Origin: Macrophomina tecta
Taxonomy: Eukaryota; Ascomycota; Dothideomycetes; Botryosphaeriales; Botryosphaeriaceae
Length of the DNA: 64,000 nt
Reading direction: 5' to 3'
NCBI GenBank assembly: GCA_024180945.1
Contig: JAKSGN010000010.1
Coordinates: forward strand, 1-64,000
The notes beneath the pieces were generated by a model. That model searched no databases. It had not been told where the DNA came from and saw only the letters and a program-made list of their open reading frames with translations. Made by a program: the position numbers and the translations under genes. Shown here in pieces: positions 51,901-61,938 of the stretch (positions are counted from its first letter, which is position 1; the number at the start of each line of letters is the position of its first letter).

Positions 51901-54565
51901 GCCCGAGTCCGCGATAACCAAGGCGTTCCGCGGGTTTTTGGAGCGGTTGAAGAGCCAACAACGGTTGGAGCGGATCGTTATCGACGAGTGCCACACGGCA
52001 TTGGACGGGCGTGGCAGTTTCCGGCCGAGGTTGCAGGAGTTGGGCGAGTTAGTAAGGGCGGAGGCGCAGATGGTCATATTAACGGCGACGTTGCCGCCGG
52101 CGGAGGAGCGGCGGTTATTCGAGATCATGCACGTGAGGGAGAAGGAGGTGGGAAGGTTCCGGGCGCCGACGACGCGCGGGAACGTGCGGTACAGGGTGGT
52201 GCGGGCGGTCGGGGCGAGCAAGCAGGACGAGTTGATCGCCGCGGTAGTGCAGGAGGTGCGGCGGTTGTAGGAGCGGTTAGGAATTCGGCAAAGCCGAGAT
52301 CAAGATAAAGATGAGCGCAGTCAATATCAGAATCAAAACCGGGCCGGGATAGGCCCGGGACGCGGCAGGATCGTGGTATACAGCAATAGCACGAAGCGGG
52401 CGGAGCGTTTGGCGCAGGCATTAGGGTGCAACGCGTACCACGGGCAGCAGAGGGACAAGGAGCAGAAGTCGAGGAATTTGGCGCATTAGGCGTACGAGAA
52501 CGGGCGGTTGATCGTAGCGACGAACGCGTTAGGTTTGGGCATCGACGTGCCGGACATCAGGGCGGTCGTGCACGCGGAAAGACCGACCAGTTTAGTAAAA
52601 TACGGGCAGGAGAGCGGCAGGGCGGGCAGGGACGGGCAGGCCAGCGAGGCGGTCATCGTAGACAGCGGCGAGAGGTGGACGAAGGCGGCAACGCAGTACG
52701 ACGTCGGCGACGAGCGCGCGAGAGCGGAGATAGACAGGTTCATAAGCGGGCGGCAGTGCCGGCGGGCCGTCATCGACGGTTACATGGACGGCAACGGGGA
52801 GAGGACGAGGTGCAGGGGCGAGGAAGGGGAGGTGGTTTGCGACGTTTACGAGGCGGATTTGCAGAAAGAGAAGCAGCAGCAGCAGCAGCGAGGAGAGCAG
52901 GAACAAGAGCGGGAACGAGAGCGAGAACAGCAGGAGCAAGAGCGTTTATTCGCCACGTTCCAGCAGCAGCAGCGCGGGAGGAGGGACGTTCACAAGCGGT
53001 TCACGCAGAAGATCGCGGACGAGGTGGCGGAGGTGGAGGAGTTGAACGGATTTTTGGAGCGTTGGTCGGGCCATTGCAGTTTGTGCCATTACCGCGGCCG
53101 GCGGAGGACGAGGCACGATTTGAGCGAGTGCCCGGAGGGCGAGGCGGCGTGGGCGTTTAGCCGGAGGAGCAGGGGGACGAGGGGCAGGATCAGGATACAG
53201 CCGTTCGCCGGTTGCAGGCATTGCGGGGTGCCGCAGTTGATTTGCCAGCGGTGGCAGCAGAGGGAGGATGGCGAGACGGGGTGGTAGGTGAAGGTGCCGG
53301 GGGTCCGGTGTCAGCACCGGGACGGGGTGATGGTAGAGGTGTTGGTGGTGATGATGGCGGAAAGCGAGCGGGCGCGGTGTTTGGTGGACGCGTGGATGAG
53401 CCGGCACCACGTGGACGAGCAGTTGAGCGAAGCGGCGGTGAGGTGGTTGGCGGAGGGGAAGGCGGCAGCGTCGGGCCCGCCGTTGGACAGGGCGTTGGCG
53501 TGGATGGGGCAGAGGGTGTTGTGGGGAGGTGCGGAGGCGACGATGTTGGCGAGGTTGTTCCATCAGTTGGCGGTATTGATGGATGACGGCGGGCAGCATC
53601 GACGGCAAGAGGCGGAGGCGGAGGAGGCGGCATTAGAGGAAGAGATGGAGGTAGAGGTGGAGGTAGAGGGAGAGGGAGAGGGAGAGGGTGGCGAGGGCGA
53701 TAATAGTAGCAACAGAGCCGGCCCGAGGGGTTAGATGGATTCGGGGTTCGCCAGCGAGTTGATGTCCGAACCGGACGGCGGTCGTAGCGGCGGTGGCAGT
53801 TATAGCCATCATTCGGCGCCGCCGTCGTCGCCGCCGGTAGTAAGAGCAAGGGGTAGTGATGGTGTTGGTGGCGGTGGCGGTGGCGGTGGTGGTAGCAGCA
53901 GCAGCAGCAGCAGCATTACATAGAGAGGAGGAGAAGGGCACGGAGAGAACGAAGAAGAGGAAGGAGAAGAAGAACAGAGCAGCAGCGGGAGTTATAGTAG
54001 CAGCGGCAGTAGTAGCGAGGAGGTTTTAATGGAGGATATTAGGCGTCAGTTGGGCCGTTGGAAGGGTAGGTGCGTGATTTGCGAGGTGCAGGGGCAGCCG
54101 CCGAATCATGCGTTGGAGCAGTGCCGGGCAAGGGCGGGCGAGATGGCGCACGAGTTTAGGAGCAACGTGGAGGCGCGTTTGGGGAGGATGCGGAGTTCGG
54201 GTTGTTACGTGTGTAGGGCGCCGCGGGAGGTGTGCAATCGGTGGGTCAGAGACGATCGAGCGGTTGGTAGAATAAAGCAAAGAGCGCACGTCGAGCGGTG
54301 CGATTACGAGGGCGTTATGTTAGGGGCGGTAGTGGGCATCGCGTACGCGGTGGACGAGGTCGGGGACGAGTGGTTGCAGCGGTTGGAGGGGCAGGAGGGC
54401 GTCGTTGACGTCCGGGAGGGGCAGGTCAAGGAGTTGGCGGGATATTTGAAGAAGGCGCGGGAGATGGACGGGTGCGAGAGCAATAATTTGACGTGGGAGT
54501 TTTGGTGGATCACGCGGAGGGTTGAGGGTTATATCGGGGGAAGGGGGCAGATAGATGATAGGTAG

Positions 54566-55526
54566 GGCGGGGCAAGTGGTGCAGGATCGCGCGTTTTGGG
54601 CGGCGGCCGAAGATTCGGTTTATATTGAATTATATGAAAAATTAAGTGTCCGCGGATAGTAATTAAGTCGAAATATGCGGTAATAATAGCGTAGACGTGG
54701 TCGGATAGATGAATAAAAGAAAATATTATTCGGGTGAGGTGCGGAAAGGGCGACCGTAGCGGTACGGATAATGGGGCGTTGGGCGAATTTAAAAAACCGA
54801 CGGTTTTTTAAGCAGAAAAATTGTGGCGCGGTAGTTTTCGAAGTATAGAGTAGAGGGAGCGAATATACGTTATTCGTAGACGTTAAAGGAGCCGTTTTTA
54901 CAGTAGAGTCGATGTTCGGTTAGGCGCAGGTGATAAGAGGAAGCGAAGGGCGGAGGGGATGGGTAGTAGTAATGGTTCGGGTCGCCGGGGAGGAAAGTTT
55001 TGGCGGAGCGGTTAGCATATAAGAAGGATCCAAGAATCCGAGTAAATAATATTTATATGCGTAGAAATCGATTGCGGTGGCGAAACGGGCGGAAAGTTAA
55101 TATATAATAGGAGAGAGGATACGAAGGAGGTAGGTGGAGTTTAGGAGCGGTTTACAGAAAAAAAGTTTTGGTGGAGTGGTGTATATATAAGAAGGGTTTA
55201 AAAATTTAAGAAAGCCGTTTTGGCGTATATAGAAAGCGATTAGGCGGTCGAAATCGATATACAATTAGTAGTAAAATTCGAGTAGTAGCGAGGGTTGGGG
55301 TGAGTGAATTTACAGTGGATTTGGGGGAGAAAAGTTTTAGAGAGATGATTAGTATAGAAGAAGAGTTCGAGAATTCGAGTAGATAGTATTTATATGCGTA
55401 GAAATCGATTGCAATATCGAAACGGGCGGAAAGTTAGTATATAAGAAGAAAGGGAATAGGGAGTAGACAGATAAAGTTTAGGGGGCAGTTTAAGAGAAAA
55501 AAAAAAAAAAAAAAGGTTTTAACGTA
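54566..55526. repeat. Degenerate satellite, period about 167-180 bp
   Basis: A GAAAA(G/A)TTTT-like word starts at about 54636, 54812, 54992, 55158, 55328 and 55494. The units at 54992 and 55328 share AATATTTATATGCGTAGAAA or AGTATTTATATGCGTAGAAA, then ATCGATTGC, CGAAACGGGCGGAAAGTTA. The unit at 55158 is more diverged. The block directly follows the helicase stop codon and the pogo element interrupts its last unit. AT-rich, no coding potential. Confidence 0.7.
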
Positions 55527-57358
55527 ACGTATCCCACAAGCGAGCGGACCACCCCATCAACACAACGCATCACCTTACTTTAATCATCTATGCCTCAACC
55601 AACGCGTCCTCAATCTAGTTCTTATAAAGCTAACCTATTCCTAGCATCCCAAGCTATCGATCAAGGCCAAATTCAGACTAAGCGGGGCGCTGCAGCGACG
55701 TATAACGTCGCCCGAACTACGCTTAAACGACGACGCGACGGGATCCTTTCACGACACGATTGTACGCCTAATTCGCGAAAGCTTACCAATCTCGAGGAAT
55801 CCGTAGTTATTCAACGTATCCTAGATCTAGATTCGCGAGGATTTCCCCCCCGACTACGTGCGGTTGAAGATATGGCTAATAAACTACTCGCCGACCGTGC
55901 CGGCGGTAAGGTTGGCAAGAACTGGCCTACTAACTTCGTAAACCGGACTCCTGAGCTAAAAACGCGTCTGAATCGCAAGTACGACTACCAGCGAGCGAAA
56001 TGCGAGAATCCTGAGATTATTACGAAGTGGTTTGAGCTCGTGCAGAATACAATCGCGAAGTACGGGATCGTCGATTCTGACACCTATAACTTCGACGAAA
56101 TCGGTTTCCTTATGGGCATGATTGCAGCTGGAATGGTTGTCACCGCCTCTGAACGACGCGGTCGACCAAAATCGGTTCAGCCAGGCAATCGCGAGTGGGT
56201 TACGGTGATCCAAGGAGTTAACGCGCAGGGCTGGTCTATCCCGCCGTTCGTGATCTTTAAAGGCCAGTATCACCTCTCCGCTTGGTATAGCGACGACATG
56301 CCACGCGATTGGGCCGTCGCATTAAGCGATAATGGTTGGACGACGAATGAGCTTGGTCTGCAGTGGCTGCAGCACTTCGAAAAGCACACGAAGGACCGCG
56401 TAACTGGAGCATACCGCCTTCTCATTCTTGACGGTCATGAGAGCCACAATTCGGCCGAATTCGACGCGTTTTGCCAGGAACACAAGATTATCGCGCTCTG
56501 TATGCCTGCGCATTCGTCCCACCTCCTCCAGCCACTCGATGTCGGCTGTTTTGCGCTGCTCAAGAAGGCGTACGGAAAGCAGATCGAAGACTTAATACGG
56601 TCGCATATCAACCATATCACGAAACTCGAGTTTTTGCCAGCATTTAAAGCGGCATTTGAAGCCGCTTTTACGAAGGAGTATATCATATCTGCATTCCGAG
56701 GCGCTGGATTAGTTCCATTCGATCCAGAAGCGGTGCTTTCGAAGCTTGATGTTAAAATTCGGACACCAACGCCTACCCTCCCAGAGGTCGCAAGTTGGGA
56801 CTCCCAAACACCACACAACCCAGCCGAATTAGCGTCTCAAACTGAGCTTATTCGGGGCAAGATTGCAAGGCATCAGGGTAGCTCACCAACGCCGATTAAT
56901 GACGCGTTTACTACCCTTATAAAGGGAGCTTCAATGATGGCGCACGAGAACGCGCTTTTACGGGCCGAGGTCGCACACCTTCAAAAGGCAAATGAGGCCG
57001 CAACGGGACGCAAAAAACGCCAAAAGAAGCGTATTCAGAAGCGCGGGACGCTAACGATTCAAGCTGGGCAGGATTTAGTCGATAAAAATGCTGTTAACCA
57101 GCAGATCTCGACGGAAACGCGCGAAGGTGGTGCGCAATCGGATGGGCCTGCGACGAAGCGACGGCGATGTGGGCAATGCGGTGAGCCTGGTCACAACTCT
57201 CGCACATGTCAAAAAGATGCGCAAACTACTATAGAATAGGCTCTCTATTATAGATAGTTAATTATCCAAGGCGTTGTGGAGTTATTCGTACTTAAAGCGA
57301 TTGAGCTTTGATGGGGTGGTCCGCTCGCTTGGGTGGTCCGCTCGCTTGTGGGATACGT
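55527..57358 (+). mobile_element. Fot1/pogo transposon 1, complete
   Basis: 1832 bp from ACGTATCCCACAAGCGAGCG to its inverse CGCTCGCTTGTGGGATACGT; TA lies at 55525-55526 and 57359-57360. The right repeat holds an extra GGTGGTCCGCTCGCTTG unit, so the two ends differ in length. Confidence 0.92.
55590..57239 (+). CDS. Fot1/pogo transposase, 549 aa, intact
   Basis: N-terminal CENP-B-type helix-turn-helix pair (RGAAATYNVARTTLKRR; LTNLEESVVIQRILDLDSRG, NWPTNFVNRTPELK), then the DDE_1 core: D near residue 168 in YNFDEIGFLMG, D near 280 in LLILDGHESH and D near 315 in HLLQPLDVGCF (DDD type). The C terminus has a Lys/Arg-rich run (GRKKRQKKRIQKRG) and a zinc knuckle (CGQCGEPGHNSRTC). No stop or frameshift; both inverted repeats are present, so this element looks autonomous. 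Confidence 0.95.
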   Translation: MPQPTRPQSSSYKANLFLASQAIDQGQIQTKRGAAATYNVARTTLKRRRDGILSRHDCTPNSRKLTNLEESVVIQRILDLDSRGFPPRLRAVEDMANKLLADRAGGKVGKNWPTNFVNRTPELKTRLNRKYDYQRAKCENPEIITKWFELVQNTIAKYGIVDSDTYNFDEIGFLMGMIAAGMVVTASERRGRPKSVQPGNREWVTVIQGVNAQGWSIPPFVIFKGQYHLSAWYSDDMPRDWAVALSDNGWTTNELGLQWLQHFEKHTKDRVTGAYRLLILDGHESHNSAEFDAFCQEHKIIALCMPAHSSHLLQPLDVGCFALLKKAYGKQIEDLIRSHINHITKLEFLPAFKAAFEAAFTKEYIISAFRGAGLVPFDPEAVLSKLDVKIRTPTPTLPEVASWDSQTPHNPAELASQTELIRGKIARHQGSSPTPINDAFTTLIKGASMMAHENALLRAEVAHLQKANEAATGRKKRQKKRIQKRGTLTIQAGQDLVDKNAVNQQISTETREGGAQSDGPATKRRRCGQCGEPGHNSRTCQKDAQTTIE

Positions 57359-57376
57359 TAGTTGATAAGCGAAACG

Positions 57377-58808
57377 ATGATGATGATGATGATAATGATG
57401 ATTCATACACCCCGTCGGCCTCTACGGGCCATAGGGAAGAGCTAGCGCTGAGCAGACGTTTACCTACACTGCTTCCCGGTTCATTCAAAGCCCTCACTAC
57501 CAAAACAGAACATAAGAAAGCTACGTCGGGCGCACATTTTAGTAGAGAAGGAAGGTAGACCAAGGACAGAAAGAAAGACAAAAAAGAAAGGAAAATTGCA
57601 AAAAAGTAAAAAGAAAAAGAAAAAAAAAAGAAATAAAAAATAAAAAAAAATAAAATAAAATAAAATAGGCGAGCAAGATAGTCTACCAACACGAGCCGTA
57701 GTTTTCTTAAGCTACGTCTGGCCAATCTTTAGGACATTCTCCTAAGTGCTACCAGTCCCTGTAGCGGCGTGGCAGCTGGCCAGACTCTAGGCTCCATAAT
57801 AGCTTCCTCAGCTTCATCACTCTATGACTGCCCGCAGTCGTCCTGTCGCAATCGCGAACGCCGCCGTCGCCTTAACGGTTGCTATATCAGCCTTCCATCT
57901 TTCCGCTAGTCCGTCGAGGTACGTTCCGTCCGGCCGCTTCGTTCCTGACCACCCACCTAGCATGTACGAAATATCTCCGAATCTCTTTCCTACCGCTCTC
58001 TGAAGCTCCGCACGCTGTTCAGACCAGCGAGTACACTAAAGTAGAAAATGCTTGGCTGTTTCTTCTCCGCGTCCGCACGCGCACCGTGGGGAATCTGCTC
58101 TTCTGATTTTGTGGAGCGACTCGTTCAATCCTGATTTCGAAGTCCTTAGCTGAGCAATTACTGCCGCCTCCGCCGCGTTGAGCTTGTCGTACAGCTTCCT
58201 AGTGTGGTTTTGTAATAGCGCTCTGTCGAGTGTGCGAGCAAGGCGCCCCTCCTTAATGCCATCAAGTTCCTTGGCCCACGCTCGAGAGATAGCCCGCTTA
58301 ACGTCCGCAAGTGCGACTAACTTCAACCGCACGCCGCTGTCCGGGAGAGCTTTGTCAGGTTCGGTGGCCTGCAGCGCTAGTTTGTTCGCTCGCTCGTTTC
58401 CTGGCACTCCCGCGTGCGCCGGCACCCACCTTAGCTGGACAACCGGCACCTTTCTCCTCTGCATCTTGTCAAGGGTCTCGAGTATTTGCTTTAGCACCAC
58501 CTGGCCACTTCTCTGCCTCGGTCGCAGCAGAGACTGCAGCGCAGACTTGCTGTCGCAGTAGATGACATGTTTCACCCGTGCAGCGATCGGTCGCGCTATG
58601 ATCTCCCTCTGCGGCCATGCCTGGTCGATAAGCGCCACGGCTTGTCTGATAGCCTCAAGCTCGGCAAGGTGGTTGTCAATCTTTTCGCTGCTGCCGAGTG
58701 TCTCCGAATGCTCTATGACCGTTGCACTCGCACCACCCGTGCAATAAATCCCGATCCCCACGCGTCCGTTCCGAGCGGACCCATCGGTGAAAATGGATAC
58801 TTGGGAAC
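57377..58808 (-). mobile_element. 5'-truncated LINE inserted in the pogo inverted repeat
   Basis: Minus-strand LINE with (TCA)n tail at 57377-57412 and the GGCCTCTACGGGCC hairpin next to it. GTTGATAAGCGAAACG flanks both ends (57361-57376 and 58809-58824), a 16-bp target duplication. The 3' UTR shares CAGTCCCTGTAGCGGCGTG with the LINEs at 5.3 kb and 31.2 kb. A low-complexity A/G-rich stretch lies at 57560-57668. Confidence 0.9.
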
Positions 58809-58863
58809 GTTGATAAGCGAAACGTTCGGATAAGCGAAACGTTCGGGCATTTCTTGGCACCAC
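57822..58863 (-). pseudogene. LINE RNase H and C-terminal domain, one stop codon
   Basis: RNase H with SIFTDGSARNG (first Asp kept), AELEAIRQA, VIYCDSKSAL and LRWVPAHAGVPGNERANKLA, then the knuckle CACGRGEETAKHFLL. A TAG at 58036-58038 replaces the next residue (Gln by comparison with the sister copies, which have Glu or Gln there); the frame continues CTRWSEQRAELQRAVGKRFG and LGGWSGTKRPDG to a stop near 57822. The first residues read into the pogo inverted repeat. Less damaged than the 30-31.5 kb copy. Confidence 0.85.
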
Positions 58864-58919
58864 GAAAACACCACCATCTTTCTTGCATTATGACACCACC
58901 ACCTAATTTTGTATGATAA

Positions 58920-60572
58920 TTACATTGTGCGAGGTTTCTTACGTGCTGGGCAAGTCCTTACATTATGCCCAGTTGACGTACACCCCCTGCAGCGGTACGG
59001 AGCTCGACTTGAAGCCTCCGGTGTCGCATCACCATCCTCACTTTGAGCAGTTTCTGGAGGTGCTACAGGCTCCTGTGATAGCTCAACTGCCTCCTTGAGT
59101 GTAAGGCTCTCTCTTTGAGTAATATACTTGACTTTAATGTTGCGCTTTTTAACCACTTTCGCATTGCGAGCCTGCGCACGCTCGAGTTGCTCTGCCATAA
59201 TTGCTGTCGCTTGTAACGCCAACTTAGCACTCTTTGCCATCTTTTTCATTGCCACTATCGTAGGTAACGTGGATCCTCGTTCAAGCTTATGTTGTCGGCG
59301 TCCTACAGCTCTCTGCTGCTTCTCAATCTGGCGCACCGTTTTGGGTGTGTTGGTCACCGAATTTGTTGAGGAAGTTGAGGGCTCGGAGGGTGGTGGGATG
59401 TTCATTACACCCAATCTATCAAGCACCTCATCAGGATTGAATGGAAAAACACCGGTAGCTTTAAAGGCGCTTTCAATATTGCTGTTACTCAGCGCTTCCG
59501 GACGAGCAGCAGCGTAGATCCGAAGAAAGTCGTCCACATCAACGTGGTTCTGGCCATCACGAGCCAACATCTCCACCCCTTAACGATAGCGCTGCTTGTC
59601 CGAACTGAAGCAGGCAACATCCAGTGGTTGCAGAATATGCGAGGAATGTAAAGGCAGCCATAACGGGACAATGTTGTTGTTCCTTACGTACGTCTCGAAT
59701 GGCTCTGAACAGTGGCTGCTGTGTCCATCCATGATGAGGAGTCGTTTAACGCCTTTGGTGTGTTCTTTCGTATGAGGATCAAACACCTCTGTAAGCCATA
59801 TATAGCCTAGTCTGTCGTTCGACCATCCGGTTTCGCTATGGGCGATTACCCAGTCATCCGGAAGGCCTGCGTCCTCATCAAACCAGATGTTCTGGAACAC
59901 CTTCCTTTTGGCGATAACCATGGCTGGTATACGGCGTTTGGCTGCGTTTATGCACTCAATAACCGTCATCCAGTCACGATCGCCAGGCTGTATGTGGTAT
60001 CGAGGGCCATCTGCTGCCGTCACAACCGTAGCTGTGCCAATGTCACCTCTTAGAAAGCCTATCTCGTCCATATTATAGATATCGTCATCTTGGATGCCAT
60101 GCTTGTTTGCCACATTCTTGAGGAGCCGAAAATGCTCACTAATCACCTCAGGATCCTCCTGTTTTGCTCTTTGATAGTCATATTTCTTGCTTTGTGCAAT
60201 TTGCACTTCAGGAGTGCGTTTGACGTAGTTCTTGACCCAACATTTGCCGACCGGCGGCTTGCCCCGCAGTTGACGCAGCATATTGGCTGTGTCTTCGACC
60301 ATCCACTTGCGAGGGGGATAACCGCGGGCAGCAAGATCCAATATCCACTTGGTCAATGTCTGTTCTTCATCGTCGTCAAGGTTTCTGCCGTTTGCGACAG
60401 TTTCGGCGCGTGGAGGTCGACCTTGGAGGCGGTGCCGGAGCGTATCGTAGTTTGCGCGATATATGCGCGACGCTTCCTTGATACTCGAGATTTGATTCCT
60501 TCTTAACGCGTTTATAGCACAGACAAGTCGCCCTTCTCGCTCTAAAGCTGTAGTCTTCGAACTTGGTGGCAT
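58920..60572 (-). pseudogene. Fot1/pogo transposase 2, about 550 codons, one stop
   Basis: Starts MPPSSKTTALEREGRLVCAI; CENP-B-type helix-turn-helix region (SIKEASRIYRANYDTLRHRL), DDE_1 core with D in YNMDEIGFLRG, D in LLIMDGHSSH and D in HILQPLDVACF, then after a TAA at 59580-59582 (DKQRYR/GVEMLARDGQ) the frame continues through FKATGVFPFNPDEVLDRLGV and a basic coiled part to a zinc knuckle (CRGCTSTGHNVRTC). The stop is consistent with CAA mutated to TAA. Otherwise complete. Confidence 0.88.
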
Positions 60573-60653
60573 GATGGTGGGGGTGTAGATGTTTAGTGGT
60601 TGTCTTGGCACACCCGAACGTTTCGCTTATCCGAACGTTTCGCTTATCAACTA

Positions 60654-60872
60654 CGTTATATCTGTGCTTTAGATATTAGAATAGTCTAATCACGTTATAT
60701 ATAGGTCTGACGAAAGCGAGAAAGATAATAGACGATATGAACTGATGCCGGTAGGCTAGGGATGAAGCGAATACTTCGGAACTTGACTCAACAATATAGT
60801 TCAGCTATTATGCAGAGGGGTTCATTTATAAGGAGATATTGAAGTTTCTGCACCCTTTGCCATTGTGTCTCA
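60654..60872. other. Spacer right of the pogo pair
   Basis: AT-rich, no gene recognised. Confidence 0.4.
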
Positions 60873-61344
60873 TTAATTTGAATATTCCCTGCTGATCTGT
60901 CCACTGCTTGGCAGAGATCCTTTAATGTCCCTGACACGTTGCTCGATTTCGGTCCAGTTTATACTGTGGAATTTCATTTTGATCTCCTCCCTGTGAGGAA
61001 AAATATCAGCCTGGATTTTTGAAGCCTAGAACAGACACGTACAGGATGGAGTCTATGAAGTCACTCAGGAACGGATCCTCGCCTTTCTTGTCCCATTCCT
61101 GAGCAATACGACATGCTATCGCCGCTGGGCTTGAGTTGCTGTTGCTTCTGTCGATTCTCAGACCTTTTATCATTCTACCGACATGGCTATTGACGGCCTC
61201 AGCAGTGCGCTCGTTGAAACAGTAGCGCCTTTCCTCGTTTTCGTGGAGAGCTTTGAGAATTTCCGTGAGCTTATCTCTCTTGACATACGGAACTAATAAC
61301 AGGGTCGTGATGTTCTCCTCACTGGTCCACGGGGCCCCGGCCAT
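60873..61344 (-). CDS. Small SANT/Myb-like protein, two exons, about 141 aa
   Basis: Exons 61037-61344 and 60873-60990; the 46-bp intron has a GTCTGT donor and CACAG acceptor. The start MAGAPWTSEENITTLLLVPY, followed by KRDKLTEILKALHENEERR, recalls the first helices of SANT/Myb-like domains (W-x2-E-E...LL), but the later tryptophans are missing apart from FHSINWTEIEQRV in exon 2, where W-T-E-I-E could be a second such helix. Low-complexity parts are absent. I regard the family call as tentative. A poly(A/T) run at 61387-61406 lies just upstream. Confidence 0.5.
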
Positions 61345-61504
61345 TGCAACTGATTGGCTTGTGGAAGAGTGTGAAATGTGCAAGAATAAAAAAAAAAAAA
61401 AAAAAAGCGGGATGTAAGGGATACATGAGCTCGAGAGAAGTCAAGGATTCTTTAAGTCATGACTGCCAACACAATAACCCTTGACAAGCGGCGTAGAAAC
61501 TGAA

Positions 61505-61938
61505 TCGCGCTCGGCCATGCCGTTTGGAAACCTCCGAAAAGCTCAGGGGTGGAAGACCGGTATTTGGAGTGCGGCATCGCTGCGCCGCATGCTGTGCCGG
61601 ACCCGCCGTTCTGGGAAGATAGTGTAGCTAACGACGCTGAGACGAGAGCCTGTCTGGTCACATTCGAGGCACCCAAGGAAAAGAGACATGGAAATGTAGT
61701 TGATGCTCTCTTTTTTCTAAAAGGAAAAAAAGGACAAGACGAAGAAGAAGGATTTTATACGTTAATCTTGGTGTTGAGAAAGGACAATTTGTGGACGATA
61801 CCCCACTTCAGGTCCGCGATAGGCTCGCTCTTATATCCTAAAACTACCAAAAATCCACATGATATGCATGTCAACAGTCCATTAATATTAAGGGACTTAT
61901 CCGGCCTTCGGCATACATGGGAAAAAATGCCCTGCTAG
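61505..61938 (+). CDS. Possible exon of an unrecognised protein
   Basis: Open frame without an internal ATG near its start: AVWKPPKSSGVEDRYLECGI, PPFWEDSVANDAETRACLVT, GFYTLILVLRKDNLWTIPHF. The composition is protein-like and balanced, but no upstream exon, promoter or family was found. Confidence 0.3.

Larger units (their letters stand above)
45625..54565 (+). pseudogene. OrsD zinc finger - tyrosine-recombinase-like - RecQ helicase gene (telomere-linked helicase type), split by hAT
   Basis: One frame runs 45625-46252, skips the hAT (46253-48977 plus one duplication copy) and continues 48986-51260; from about 51261 it is one frame further on to 54565. Domains in order: OrsD-type C2H2 (CKECGLAVV...HLRGPKH; ECGYIVR...HCRSVH; NPWLKRVGWTEHLAGF); a recombinase-like block with R at 50833 (ARVPEL), K at 50938 (RYHKGHG), R at 51214 (AYRQC), H at 51353 and Y at 51380 (FGHTTRM...VYGR); RecQ helicase with Walker A MGTGAGKS (51698), DECH (about 51980) and YGQESGRAGRDG (about 52600); coiled Gln/Glu run; two Cys/His clusters (CSLCHYR...C, CVICEVQ...C). 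Lesions: TAG at 49633, 52268, 52487, 53285, 53732 and 53921, TGA at 49876, frameshift at T7 (51261-51267) and the hAT. No ATG found at the 5' end. Confidence 0.8.
57361..60651 (-). mobile_element. Fot1/pogo transposon 2, with a LINE in its inverted repeat
   Basis: The 39-bp inverted repeat starts GTTGATAAGCGAAACGTTCG; a full copy is at 58809-58847 and its inverse at 60613-60651. TA flanks are 57359-57360 and 60652-60653. The first 16 bp occur again at 57361-57376, on the other side of the LINE. Without the LINE it is 1843 bp. Its left TA is the same one that closes transposon 1. Confidence 0.9.

Noticed and set aside
49633..53923. TAG recoded as an amino acid in the helicase gene
   Set aside because: All host genes here end at ordinary stops, and the gene also has a TGA, a frameshift and a hAT insertion; light RIP explains the TAGs.
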